Shown: positions 45,198 to 52,955, numbered from the stretch's first letter. The stretch: 64,000 nucleotides of DNA from JBEKYD01 sp049511335 (GCA_049511335.1 JBEKYD010000003.1:1-64000), one strand, 5' to 3'. Numbers and translations: made by a program. The notes: generated from the sequence alone by a model not told the origin.

Positions 45198-46142
45198 CTA
45201 ACTTTCCACTGCGGGCTTGGCGGCATCTTGCGCGGCGCCATCCGGGCTGGACGTTTCGCGAGGCGGCTCCGGCTTGGCGCTGCTTCGAAATTCGAGGAAC
45301 AGCACGTCCGCCAGGCCGATGCGCGCCCGGTCGGGCACGGGCGTTTCCAGGTTGCGGTCGCGCTTCTCGCCCTCCACCACCTCGATCGACGAGGGCACCG
45401 GCCGGCCGTCGATGGTAGTTCCCAACCGGCTCAGGTCCTTCAGAAAGAATTGCCCGGTTTCGGGATCGCGCCGCAAGCGAAAGTGCTCGCGCGAAACGTC
45501 GGGCAAGGTATCCAGTTTCAGGTCGGTCCAATAATCGCGCCCGCCGCGTCCCACCACGATCTGATTCCTGGTCATCGAAAAGGTCTTACGGCCGCCATTA
45601 TCCTGGTACTCGATGATGGCGAACGCGCCGGCTTCGGGCGGAATCGGCGCCGCCGCCGCTGGCTGGTAGCTAGTGCGCGCGGCGGATTCGGCGCCCACGG
45701 CCGCGCTCGCCAGACGGCGGGTGGCGATCCGCTTGGTCATGCTGCCCGCGCCGAACTCGGTCTTGGCCGGCAAGGCCAGCTCCGAGTTCACCACGATATC
45801 GCCCGGCTCCACGTCGTCGTCCGTGTTTTCGTGGAAGCCGATCTGCCATCCGCCTTCCGGAGCGCCCACCTTGGGCAGATCGCGCCGGGCGATTTTCAGC
45901 CGCTCGCCGAGGGAGGCGCGGTTGAGAGATTCGAGCTCGGCGTCGAGCGCGCGGCGGGCCTCCTCAACGATGCGGGGGACGATGCCGCGCAGCCGCTCCA
46001 GGTCGTCGGGGTGCAGATAGACCTGGTAGATGGACGGCGGCAAGGTGGAATAGTGCAGGGGTTCGAGTCCCTCGCGCATGTTGCGCACGATTTCGAGAAT
46101 GATGTCGCGCGCCGTGGCCGCCGGCCGGGAAGGGCGTTCCAT
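45198..46142 (-). CDS. FHA domain protein heading the kinase-phosphatase-synthase operon
   Basis: A 314-residue protein. The N-terminal 100 residues (ARDIILEIVRNMREGLEPL, PPSIYQVYLHPDDLERLRG) resemble the DUF3662-like region of FhaA proteins. A variable linker follows. The FHA domain near 195-295 has NQIVVGRGGRDYW, the Ser-Arg-x-His in VSREHFRLRR and KDLSRLGTTIDGRPVP. It starts the operon, and the phosphatase gene begins six bases after its stop. It is the counterpart of actinobacterial FhaB/FipA by position, not by length. Confidence 0.88.
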   Translation of the reverse strand: MERPSRPAATARDIILEIVRNMREGLEPLHYSTLPPSIYQVYLHPDDLERLRGIVPRIVEEARRALDAELESLNRASLGERLKIARRDLPKVGAPEGGWQIGFHENTDDDVEPGDIVVNSELALPAKTEFGAGSMTKRIATRRLASAAVGAESAARTSYQPAAAAPIPPEAGAFAIIEYQDNGGRKTFSMTRNQIVVGRGGRDYWTDLKLDTLPDVSREHFRLRRDPETGQFFLKDLSRLGTTIDGRPVPSSIEVVEGEKRDRNLETPVPDRARIGLADVLFLEFRSSAKPEPPRETSSPDGAAQDAAKPAVES

Positions 46143-46158
46143 AGGTGCTATCTAAAGT

Positions 46159-46188
46159 TTAGAACAGTGCGGGAGCCGAAGTTATAAT
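46159..46188 (+). promoter_or_regulatory. Probable promoter of the PIN toxin-antitoxin operon
   Basis: A perfect -10 box TATAAT at 46183-46188 is preceded 18 bases earlier by TTAGAA, a moderate -35. It lies only eight bases before the antitoxin ATG, so the transcript would be nearly leaderless, or the box serves another start. The operon is divergent from the FHA gene. Confidence 0.45.
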
Positions 46189-46196
46189 AGTCGTGG

Positions 46197-46454
46197 ATGA
46201 CCGTCAACCTTTCGCCGCACGGGCAACAACTGCTGGAGGCAGCTTTGGCTCGGGGCGTAGGCAGCTCGCCCGAGGAGGTGGTAGAACGCGCGCTGGAAGC
46301 GACTGCCAGTAGTCTTGTGCCGCTCTCCGATTCAGAGCGAGAACGGCGGCGGCAGGCGGTCGTCGGCATGCTTGCCTTTCGGGGGGAGTATCGCCTTAGC
46401 CTAGGCCCTGGCGAATGCATCCAGGACCTGATCCGAGAGGGCCGCAAGTATTGA
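46197..46454 (+). CDS. Antitoxin of a PIN-domain (VapBC-like) pair
   Basis: An 85-residue protein starting MTVNLSPHGQQLLEAALA with SSPEEVVERALEA, a ribbon-helix-helix-like antitoxin pattern, then RERRRQAVVGMLAF and a C-terminal SLGPGECIQDLIREGRKY that likely binds the toxin. It precedes a PIN-domain gene with a four-base overlap (TTGA). Confidence 0.8.
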   Translation: MTVNLSPHGQQLLEAALARGVGSSPEEVVERALEATASSLVPLSDSERERRRQAVVGMLAFRGEYRLSLGPGECIQDLIREGRKY

Positions 46455-46873
46455 TTGGTCCGTTCGTTCTCGACGCCTCGATGGCCCTAAGCTGGGCGTT
46501 TGAGGGCGAGTCCACGGCGCTAGCAGACGCGGTCATCAAGTCCTTGGAAAGTGTACAGGCGGTAGCGCCTGCCCTTTGGGCGTTTGAGGTCGTCAATGCC
46601 CTAAATGTCGCGGAGCGCCACGGCAGAATGAATCTGGCGGCGCAAACCGCATTTCTGGAACGGCTGAGGCTGCTGCCGATCGCCATCGAGCAGCGCCCGG
46701 CTCCCTGGCTTGCGCAGCAAATTCTGCCGTTGGCGCGGACATACCGGCTCACAGCCTACGATGCTGCGTATCTGGAGTTGGCGATGCGGGAACGCCTGCC
46801 GCTTGCCACGCTCGACAACGAGCTCCGGCGCGCAGCACGCGATGCGGGAGTGGCGCTGGTTGCAGCAGAGTGA
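46451..46873 (+). CDS. vapC: PIN-domain ribonuclease toxin (VapC-like)
   Basis: A 140-residue PIN protein. The acidic quartet is visible: Asp in FVLDASMAL, Glu in LWAFEVVNAL, Asp in YDAAYLELA and Asp in LATLDNELRRAA. The TTG at 46451 overlaps the antitoxin stop and is the likely start; an ATG at 46415 in the same frame lies inside the antitoxin gene and would add 12 unrelated residues. VapC toxins cut tRNA or rRNA. Confidence 0.87.
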   Translation: MIGPFVLDASMALSWAFEGESTALADAVIKSLESVQAVAPALWAFEVVNALNVAERHGRMNLAAQTAFLERLRLLPIAIEQRPAPWLAQQILPLARTYRLTAYDAAYLELAMRERLPLATLDNELRRAARDAGVALVAAE

Positions 46874-47085
46874 CAGAGCTCGACCAACGATGAGAATAGG
46901 GCGGCGGTTCGAAGAGAGGACGGCTGTGAGCATTTCCGGCGACTATGTTCGCGCACGCATCGATCGCGTAGGGCCGAGAGCGCTCTCCTTACGCATCCTG
47001 CGTAACTGTGAACGCAAAATGCGTACCATGGAAACGTCTTGCGCCCGCCTACCCGTTACTGCACCGTAATCATGGTCGTGGATGG

Positions 47086-48498
47086 CTATGGGGCGCCGGC
47101 GATGGTGGCGACCACCGGGTAATCGCCGGCAGAGAGCGATGGTGGCACGGTCACGGCAACCTGGTAGAGCGACGCACTGCCGGGGCTCAGGAACGCGGCG
47201 CCCTGGTAGACGCTGGCGGCTACGCCTCCGATGGTGACTGTCACCGGATTCGAGGTGAGATACAGCGGGGGTGCTGCCGGTGTTGCTGTACCCACCGGGA
47301 AGGGCGGCGTGGTGGGGCCGAAACCGGTGCCCCAAAGGATGATGGTCTCACCCGGATTGGCCGGTATGGTGGTCAACCCGGTAAAGGTTCCGTTCTTCAC
47401 CGCGTAGCTGAAGTCGGTATGGGTCGCCACGGCGTAGTTGCCGGGCCAGAGGAAGAAGGCCGGCTGCACGGTTTGCGAAACGGCGGTCACGGCGCTGCTG
47501 GGACCGACGGAATTGGTCACGCTGACGGGCAGACTGCCGGTTCCCACATTTGGCGCTATGGCATTGATCTGGGTGGAGCTGACGTAATAAATGTACGCCT
47601 GCTGACTGCCAATGCTTACGCTGACGCCATCGAGCTTGGTGGGCAGGTTGCCGTTGACGATCGCGTTCGCCCAGGTGTCGGCGGCGCCTGAATACAGGTT
47701 GGTTCCCTGAATGGTGATCCAGGAATTGGGCACAATTCCGGTCTGGAAGCTGGCGCCGTTGACCACTCCCGCGGAAGCGATCGTGGGCAGAGTGGGGCCG
47801 CTGGAACCCGGCGTGAGCGTGTAGGAATTGGAGTAGATATGGTCGCCGGTGGGAGGGGTCGGAAGCACCTCGGTGATGCCCGTACCGGCGTTGCCGGCCA
47901 CGTAGATGGCGATGTTACCGACGTTGGTGGCCGGCGGTGTCCAGGTGAAGTTGTATGTGTAGGAGCCGGTTTTTCCCACGGACGCCATGTAGCCGTTATT
48001 GCTATGCTCTACAAACTGGAAGGGGTACTGGGCCGGATTGCCCGGTCCCGGACAGCTCGGCGTTTGGCCGTTCTGGGTACCAGGCGCGCATTGTAGTACG
48101 TCGATGTTGGCGCCCGCATACATGATTTCGGTGGAACCGTCGGAGGCTGCCGTGAAGGTGCCGGCCATAGTACCAGGCGAGCTCGCGAGCCGCGCCGTCA
48201 ACTGAAATCCCCAGGATTTCTGCGTGGTCGCCGAATCGGCAATGGTGACGGAAAGCTGCTGGGCCACGCCCGGCGTGTACGTCATTCCATTGGGAAAATT
48301 GACCGTCACGCTGCCGGTCTTAAACTGGTTGGCCGTGCCGACGTGACAACCGGCAGTAGCGCAGGTCGCCCCGCCGTGATCGCTGGGCGCACCGGTATAG
48401 CCGGGATCGGGCCCGTAGAAATATCCCCATAACACAAACGGAACCGCAGCCGTCAGCACCGCGATCTTGGCAAAAATGATCCTGTTTCCCTTCTGCAT
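47086..48498 (-). CDS. Secreted TIGR03437-type protein with choice-of-anchor/Reeler-like N-terminal domain
   Basis: A 470-residue protein with a signal anchor (IIFAKIAVLTAAVPFVLWG). CATAGCHVGTANQ gives a CxxxxCH that could bind haem or a metal, in a domain like the choice-of-anchor V/Reeler group. From about residue 245 the TIGR03437 domain follows: ASAGVVNGASFQTGIVPNSW, the Ig-like repeats TSSTQINAIAPNV and ILWGTGFGPT. The frame ends at TAG 47086-47088, but family-like sequence PSTTMITVQ continues in frame to a TAA at 47056-47058. The last strand thus appears to be cut by an in-frame amber. Confidence 0.88.
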   Translation of the reverse strand: MQKGNRIIFAKIAVLTAAVPFVLWGYFYGPDPGYTGAPSDHGGATCATAGCHVGTANQFKTGSVTVNFPNGMTYTPGVAQQLSVTIADSATTQKSWGFQLTARLASSPGTMAGTFTAASDGSTEIMYAGANIDVLQCAPGTQNGQTPSCPGPGNPAQYPFQFVEHSNNGYMASVGKTGSYTYNFTWTPPATNVGNIAIYVAGNAGTGITEVLPTPPTGDHIYSNSYTLTPGSSGPTLPTIASAGVVNGASFQTGIVPNSWITIQGTNLYSGAADTWANAIVNGNLPTKLDGVSVSIGSQQAYIYYVSSTQINAIAPNVGTGSLPVSVTNSVGPSSAVTAVSQTVQPAFFLWPGNYAVATHTDFSYAVKNGTFTGLTTIPANPGETIILWGTGFGPTTPPFPVGTATPAAPPLYLTSNPVTVTIGGVAASVYQGAAFLSPGSASLYQVAVTVPPSLSAGDYPVVATIAGAP

Positions 48499-48552
48499 AG
48501 ACCTCTTCGTTTAACCCTCTAAGAGTGAGATTGTTGTGGCCGACGCCACCCA

Positions 48553-49584
48553 CTACGATGTCGGACGCGCGAATTTGCCAGCCAGGTTCAGGCCTTTTCG
48601 TGCGATTGTACTCAAGGGGATAGATTTTACAAGGGCTACGTCCATCCAGGCAAATGCGCCGTCCGCCGCCGGTGGCTTTCGAGCCGCCGCCCGCGCCACC
48701 GTGATGCGGTATCGATGATGGGTGATGGAATGACGAAACTCTCCCAGGACGGCGCCCATATGCGCCTGGGGAAGCTGTTGGGGCGAAGGGAGGTCCCAGA
48801 AACCGGCCATGCGCCCGAGGGAACTCTCGCGGCGCCGCAGCAAAACCCGCCCGGCCCGCTCCACTACCAGCAGCGTTTCGCGCAATTCCACTGGCGCCAC
48901 ACGGCGCAGTTTTACGGGCAATTGACCGGCGGCGCCCGAGCGCCTCGCCTGGCAAGCGGCCGCGACCGGGCACGCGCCGCAGAGCGGATGGCGCGGCAGA
49001 CACACGGTGGCGCCCAGCTCCATGAGAGCTTGGTTAAAGCTACCCGGATCGCTCGGAACCAACCAGGCTTGCGCCGTTTCGGCGAAACGGCGGCGGGTGG
49101 CCATTGCGCCGATATCGGAGGCGTCCCCCAAGACCCGCGCGACCACCCGCAGCACATTGCCATCCGCTACCGCGTGCGGAAGACCGAACGCGATGCTGGC
49201 AATGGCCGCGGCGGTGTAGTCGCCGATCCCGGGAAGGGCGCTGATTTCCTTGATCTCTGTAGGAAATCGGGCAGCCGTCGCGAGCTGGCGCGCGGCCTTG
49301 AGCAGGTTGCGCGCTCGCGAGTAATAGCCTAACCCGCTCCATACCGCCAGCACTTCCTCCTCGCGGGCCGCGGCCAAAGCGAGCACTGTGGGATACCGCT
49401 CCAGAAAACGCTCGTAGTAGGGAATCACCGCCTGGGCGCGCGTCTGCTGCAGCATGATCTCCGAAACCCAGATGCAATAAGGATCGCGGGTCCGGCGCCA
49501 GGGCAGATCGCGATGCCCTTTCCGGTACCAAGCGAGTAGCCTGGGGCCAATGGTAGATTTAGGTTCGGCACTAAATGGAGCCAC
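48553..49584 (-). CDS. mutY: A/G-specific adenine glycosylase MutY
   Basis: A base-excision-repair enzyme of 343 residues, counting from GTG at 49584. It has the HhH motif SALPGIGDYTAAAIASIAFG with the catalytic Asp in VADGNVLRV, IMLQQTRAQAVIPYYERF at the active site, and the four-Cys iron-sulfur loop CLPRHPLCGACPVAAAC. The C-terminal NUDIX-like domain that reads 8-oxoG is present. An ATG at 49638 gives 18 more residues, but those codons lie in a dispersed repeat and have no family similarity. The true start is uncertain. Confidence 0.92.
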   Translation of the reverse strand: MAPFSAEPKSTIGPRLLAWYRKGHRDLPWRRTRDPYCIWVSEIMLQQTRAQAVIPYYERFLERYPTVLALAAAREEEVLAVWSGLGYYSRARNLLKAARQLATAARFPTEIKEISALPGIGDYTAAAIASIAFGLPHAVADGNVLRVVARVLGDASDIGAMATRRRFAETAQAWLVPSDPGSFNQALMELGATVCLPRHPLCGACPVAAACQARRSGAAGQLPVKLRRVAPVELRETLLVVERAGRVLLRRRESSLGRMAGFWDLPSPQQLPQAHMGAVLGEFRHSITHHRYRITVARAAARKPPAADGAFAWMDVALVKSIPLSTIARKGLNLAGKFARPTS

Positions 49585-49654
49585 GGATGAACGCGGATGA
49601 ACACGGATAAGACTTTTGTTTGCTTTATCTGTGTGCATCCGTGTGCATCTGTGG
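49580..49654. repeat. Dispersed inverted repeat around CCACGGATGAAC
   Basis: The left arm GCCACGGATGAACGCGGATG and the right arm GTGTGCATCCGTGTGCATCTG are imperfect inverted copies made of GGATGAACACGGAT-type units. Similar palindromes are common between genes in Acidobacteria and other soil bacteria. It sits between the S24-like gene and mutY and provides the optional upstream start of mutY. Confidence 0.7.
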
Positions 49655-49666
49655 CCCTTTCGGTCT

Positions 49667-50545
49667 TTACTCGATCACGCGCAGCCACTCGGCGACCACC
49701 GCGAAATCCTCCGGGCCTACATCCCAGGCTTCGTACTCGGGATTCAGCGGTTCCAGCCGGATGCGTTCGTGCCGCCATTGGTCTTCGCCGGTCGCAACCT
49801 TGGTGCTGGTGTACTCTTTGACGGTATAGCGTGCGCTCTCATCGGTCACGCCAAACCGTTGAATCAGCAGAATCTTATTCTGCCGCGAACCAACCGGATG
49901 CAAGCGAAACAGGTTCAGGCTGCCATCGGGAATGCGCGGTTCCATCGACCGGCCGACCACATGGGCCACAAACAGGTCCGGCGTCAGGCGAAGCCCTTCG
50001 GGCGCCCGTACCCAGTCCTCTTCGGCGGCTTCCATTTCTTCCCCCAGATGGCCCGCGGCGGCGCGTAAGCTGTAGAGCGGCAGATGGGTGATGAACCGGC
50101 CGATCTCGAGCGGTTCGACGTGTTCGTCATAAAGACGATCCAGAACCCGCATAAAGGAATCGACCGCTACCTGGCGCCGGGCGGAAACACGTAAAACGTT
50201 CGAAAGGCAACCTTCCAGGTATTCGAGCCAAGCCGCGCCGCCCAATTCGCCGGCTTGTTTCCGCATGTCGCTTTCGAGCAGAGACAGATAATCGGCATCC
50301 AGCGCCCGGATTGGCTCGTCTTCGGCGTCAGTTCTGGGATCTTGCTGTAAGTGAACAGCTTGCGGAACCAAGAACGGGCTGAAATCCTGCCGCATACGGA
50401 TCCACAGACGGTCGGTGGCGGGATCGAGCAGAAGCACTCCCAGGTTGGCTGGGGCCTGCGGCGGGATGACCACTTCCAGCACAACATACTCCCCCAGGCG
50501 CCGGCTGGCGAGACTGCGATCGGTAATCGACAGTAGCATGGGCAT
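49667..50545 (-). CDS. S24/LexA-like serine peptidase domain protein
   Basis: A 292-residue protein. The first 190 residues are of unknown type (RLGEYVVLEVVIPPQAPANLG, LLDPATDRLWIRMRQDF). The last 100 residues match the S24 peptidase fold of LexA-type repressors: the catalytic Ser in VVGRSMEPRIPDGSLNLFR and Lys in YTVKEYTSTKV. No DNA-binding domain was seen, so it may be a UmuD-like self-cleaving or signal-peptidase-like protein. The ATG at 50545 overlaps nothing upstream. Confidence 0.8.
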   Translation of the reverse strand: MPMLLSITDRSLASRRLGEYVVLEVVIPPQAPANLGVLLLDPATDRLWIRMRQDFSPFLVPQAVHLQQDPRTDAEDEPIRALDADYLSLLESDMRKQAGELGGAAWLEYLEGCLSNVLRVSARRQVAVDSFMRVLDRLYDEHVEPLEIGRFITHLPLYSLRAAAGHLGEEMEAAEEDWVRAPEGLRLTPDLFVAHVVGRSMEPRIPDGSLNLFRLHPVGSRQNKILLIQRFGVTDESARYTVKEYTSTKVATGEDQWRHERIRLEPLNPEYEAWDVGPEDFAVVAEWLRVIE

Positions 50546-50880
50546 GGGACGATGGATCGCCGGGCCGGTGGCGAAACCGGCGGAGTCTTACCCTTTATAA
50601 CTGGTTATCGGCCAAAATGCCAATTCCGGCAGGTTTAAATTGCGGGAAAGGCGTTGAAAAACCGGCCGATCTGGGATAATGAAAAGATCCTCATGTTCTC
50701 TCTCGCCCCAGGCGAGCCGCACCTTCGGCTCCAGAGACTTGCGTCTTTCGGAGCGGCTGGTTTACCCGAGTTTGCGCTTGCCGTGCGCCCATCGAGTTTT
50801 GTAACCTACCGACCCAACCGGACGCCTATCCAGACGAAGTTCGATGCGCTTTGGCGTGCCGGCGTTCGTGCCGGTGCCCG
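50546..50880. other. 335-base divergent intergenic region
   Basis: It lies between the S24-like gene and the ECF sigma gene. GCCAGGCGAGCCGCACCTTCGGC-like GC-rich sequence fills its centre. TGTAACC at 50800-50806 could be an ECF-type -35 box, but no matching -10 was seen. No gene was recognised. Confidence 0.3.
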
Positions 50881-51456
50881 ATGTTGGTAGATTTCGAGCT
50901 GATTGAGCGCGCCCAGAAGGGCGATGCCGCGGCATTCAACGAAATCGTTACAGTTTACCGCAAGCGCATTCTGGGGACGATCACGCGATTGATCGCCCGC
51001 ACGGAAGATGTCGAGGACGTCGCGCAGGAAGTTTTTGTGCGGCTTTATTTTTCCCTCGATCAATTGCGGACGCCCAAGGTTTTTGAGCCGTGGCTGTACC
51101 GCCTGACGGTGAACGCCGCCTACGATTATTTGCGGAAGCAGCGGCGCCGCCAGGAGTTTCGCATGTCGGACCTTTCGGAACAGCAGGTTATGCTGGCCGA
51201 TGCGGCGGCGGGCGGCAAGGTGGACCATGAGGAGCAGCAGCAGAAGCGGATCCGGGAAGCGGTGGATTCCCTGCTCGGCGCGGTTTCCGAGGCGGACCGT
51301 ATTCTGCTCATGCTCAAAGAGGTGGAAGGGCTTTCGTTGAAAGAACTTGAAAAGATTTATAAGGTCAACGAAAATGCTCTTAAGGTGCGCTTGTTTCGGG
51401 CCCGGCAGCGGGTCTTGAAAGCATTTGGCGCGAAGGAGCAAAGCCAGGCTGGCTGA
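50881..51456 (+). CDS. ECF-type RNA polymerase sigma factor
   Basis: A 191-residue sigma factor. Region 2: LIERAQKGDAAAFNEIVTVYRKR, DVEDVAQEVFVRLYFSLDQ and WLYRLTVNAAYDYLRKQRRR. Region 4: AVSEADRILLMLKEVEGLSLKELEKIYKVNENALKVRLFRARQRVLK. The ATG at 50881 is preferred to an upstream frame. It heads a three-gene operon with a single-pass membrane protein and a periplasmic metal-resistance-like protein, an arrangement like CnrH-CnrY-CnrX. Confidence 0.94.
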   Translation: MLVDFELIERAQKGDAAAFNEIVTVYRKRILGTITRLIARTEDVEDVAQEVFVRLYFSLDQLRTPKVFEPWLYRLTVNAAYDYLRKQRRRQEFRMSDLSEQQVMLADAAAGGKVDHEEQQQKRIREAVDSLLGAVSEADRILLMLKEVEGLSLKELEKIYKVNENALKVRLFRARQRVLKAFGAKEQSQAG

Positions 51457-51504
51457 AGGGCCGGTTTTAGGCAGTTGGACGGAAACGCAAGAAGGGAAGC
51501 GAAT

Positions 51505-51873
51505 ATGTACCCCGGGGACGATGGCAAGCACGAGGAAAAGCTGGACGCGCTGTTTCAGGCGTACCGCAATGCATGTCCGGACCGCGAACCGGGCGTGAAT
51601 TTTATGCCAGGCGTTTGGCAACGGATCGAAGCCCGGCAGCGCAACAACTTTTCTTTCCTGCACATGGCGCAAGCCTTCGTAACTGCCGCGGCGGCCGTCA
51701 CGTTGGCCTTAGGGGTCTACTTGTACGTGCCGAACAATGCTAAAGCGCGCGGCGCCGCTTACCAACAGAATTATCTGGAAGCTCTAGCGGATGCCAATTC
51801 CCTCGATACTCCCGACATCGTCGGTCCCGTGCACCTGGAGTTGACCGAGGATACAAGGCAGCCGGGCCGGTAA
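51505..51873 (+). CDS. Single-pass membrane protein, probable anti-sigma factor
   Basis: A 122-residue protein. The cytoplasmic start MYPGDDGKHEEKLDALFQAYRNACPDREPG is followed by PGVWQRIEARQ and a hydrophobic helix FVTAAAAVTLALGVYLYV. Its ATG has GAAGGGAAGCG upstream. Size, topology and position directly after a sigma gene suggest an anti-sigma factor holding the sigma at the membrane. No HxxxCxxC zinc motif was seen. Confidence 0.75.
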   Translation: MYPGDDGKHEEKLDALFQAYRNACPDREPGVNFMPGVWQRIEARQRNNFSFLHMAQAFVTAAAAVTLALGVYLYVPNNAKARGAAYQQNYLEALADANSLDTPDIVGPVHLELTEDTRQPGR

Positions 51874-51881
51874 GTTCATCC

Positions 51882-52322
51882 ATGCCTAAATCCAGGCTTT
51901 CCGCCTTCGTCTATCTGTTCCTGGTGTTCGCGGGCGGTACCGCCGTGGGCGCCTTGGGATATCGGCTTTACACCGTGCAGACGGTCCTCAGCGTGAGCCT
52001 GGCCGGCCCCAGGAAATCCGGCCCGCCCGATCCCGAAGAAGCACGGAAGCGGCAGGTGGCCGAGATGAAGGACAGAGTCAAGCTGGATGCCAGCCAGCTT
52101 ATCCTGTACAACCAGATCCTGGATAAGACCCGCGAAGACTTTCACGGCCTGCATGACCGCATGAATGCCGAGGGGCGGGCGATCCACGACCGGCAAGTGG
52201 CCGAGGTGAAAGCCATGCTGCGGCCCGATCAGTTATCCGTCTACGAGCAATTGCTGGCCGAGCACGAAGCTGCCCGGAAGCGCCGGATGCAGCAGCAGAA
52301 CCCTCCTCCGCCGCCGCGATAG
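51882..52322 (+). CDS. Periplasmic Spy/CnrX-like metal-resistance sensor
   Basis: A 146-residue protein. A signal or anchor helix (LSAFVYLFLVFAGGTAVGAL) is followed by a helical region EEARKRQVAEMKDRVKLDASQ, LILYNQILDKTREDFH and VKAMLRPDQLSVYEQLLAEHE, the pattern of the heavy-metal-resistance (metal_resist/CpxP-like) family. It begins nine bases after the anti-sigma-like gene. I infer that it senses metal or envelope damage and frees the sigma through the anti-sigma factor. Confidence 0.78.
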   Translation: MPKSRLSAFVYLFLVFAGGTAVGALGYRLYTVQTVLSVSLAGPRKSGPPDPEEARKRQVAEMKDRVKLDASQLILYNQILDKTREDFHGLHDRMNAEGRAIHDRQVAEVKAMLRPDQLSVYEQLLAEHEAARKRRMQQQNPPPPPR

Positions 52323-52337
52323 AAGGCTTTCAGCCGT

Positions 52338-52391
52338 CAGCCACCGAGATCGGCCGGTTAGCTGACCGCTGAATGCCGATCGCTGACAGCT
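52338..52391. repeat. Dispersed repeat, family D, copy 1
   Basis: Contains CAGCCAC and then GCTGACCGCTGAATGCCGATCGCTGACAGC. The same unit with one change is at 62321-62364. It is made of interspersed GCTGA blocks and lies between the convergent metal-resistance gene and rpmE. Confidence 0.72.
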
Positions 52392-52392
52392 T

Positions 52393-52626
52393 CTACCCTA
52401 CCGGCTGCGCCTTTTTCGCACCGCGAGTGGCCTTGTATTTCTTCTCGAAACGGTCCACCCGTCCGGCGGTGTCGATGAGCTTTTGTTTCCCCGTAAAGAA
52501 GGGATGGCAAGACGAGCAGATTTCCACTCGGATATCGCCTTTGTGCGTGGAGCGGGTCTTGAAGGTGTGCCCACAGGCGCAAATCACGTTCAATTCGTTG
52601 TAAGCGGGGTGAATACCGGCCTTCAT
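52393..52626 (-). CDS. rpmE: Large-subunit ribosomal protein bL31
   Basis: A 77-residue zinc-type L31. It starts MKAGIHPAYNELNVICACG, with the zinc Cys pair CAC and the second pair in EICSSCHPFFTGKQKLIDTAGRVDRF, so it is the zinc-containing paralogue rather than the Cys-free one. The ATG is at 52626. The ribosome site is weak (AAGGA about 18 bases upstream). Directly upstream lie a promoter-like TATACT and a strong terminator hairpin. Confidence 0.95.
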   Translation of the reverse strand: MKAGIHPAYNELNVICACGHTFKTRSTHKGDIRVEICSSCHPFFTGKQKLIDTAGRVDRFEKKYKATRGAKKAQPVG

Positions 52627-52658
52627 GGTGTGACTTGAAGAGTCCTTTCGAGAATTTC

Positions 52659-52667
52659 AGTATAACA
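52659..52667 (-). promoter_or_regulatory. Probable extended -10 promoter of rpmE
   Basis: On the minus strand TGTTATACT gives an extended -10 (TGn plus TATACT) about 26 bases before the ATG if transcription starts near 52652. There is no good -35, which fits an extended -10 type. It directly abuts the T-rich tail of the upstream terminator. Confidence 0.4.
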
Positions 52668-52707
52668 AAACGACAAACCCCCGTGCTCCGATTGGAACAC
52701 GGGGGTT
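52665..52707 (-). terminator. Intrinsic terminator on the minus strand
   Basis: Complementary arms AACCCCCGTG (52676-52685) and CACGGGGGTT (52698-52707) form a ten-pair stem with a 12-base loop. On the minus strand the stem is followed by TGTCGTTTTGTT, a T-rich tail. No protein gene on this strand ends just upstream, so it probably ends a small RNA or attenuates rpmE. Confidence 0.7.
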
Positions 52708-52860
52708 CAGGTAGCCCGGATAAAAACCTGAGGCTTAAAGCTGACCACAAAAGGCAGCCGGTCCACAGGAACTTGACCCCGCCACTGAAAGCGGGAGTCG
52801 GCTACTTTAGAGGCTCGACTTTAACAGTCGGCCACCTCCTGCGGTCGTTGATTACTACAT
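52665..52860 (-). ncRNA. Candidate structured small RNA or rpmE leader
   Basis: The region has no protein gene but a series of hairpins: 52809-52840 (CGACT-GTTAA-AGTCG core), 52754-52805 (outer GTAGCCG/CGGCTGC-type pairing around CCCGC-GCGGG), 52707-52731 (TCAGGT/ACCTGA) and the terminator. The order fits a minus-strand RNA of about 150-200 bases ending at the terminator. It did not match 6S, SRP, RNase P or tmRNA by eye. A promoter near 52860-52920 was not identified. Confidence 0.35.
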
Positions 52861-52955
52861 TCCATGTTTGCTGGACCACCTCCTTCCTCAGTGATACCCA
52901 CATACTCGCATGATTCTCCGAAAGTTGTCAATATGGATTTTCATATAAAGCGTGT

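Noticed and set aside
43827..46187. 786-codon plus-strand frame across the phosphatase and FHA genes
   Set aside because: Its sequence is His/Arg/Gly-rich without domains, while the opposite strand carries complete PP2C and FHA motifs.
49667..50545. LexA repressor
   Set aside because: The S24 peptidase part is present but no N-terminal DNA-binding helix-turn-helix was seen.
52741..52800. Cobalamin riboswitch, suggested by GACCCCGCCACTGAAAGCGGG
   Set aside because: The core motif is only partly matched, no B12 box or upstream conserved segments were found, and no cobalamin gene follows.
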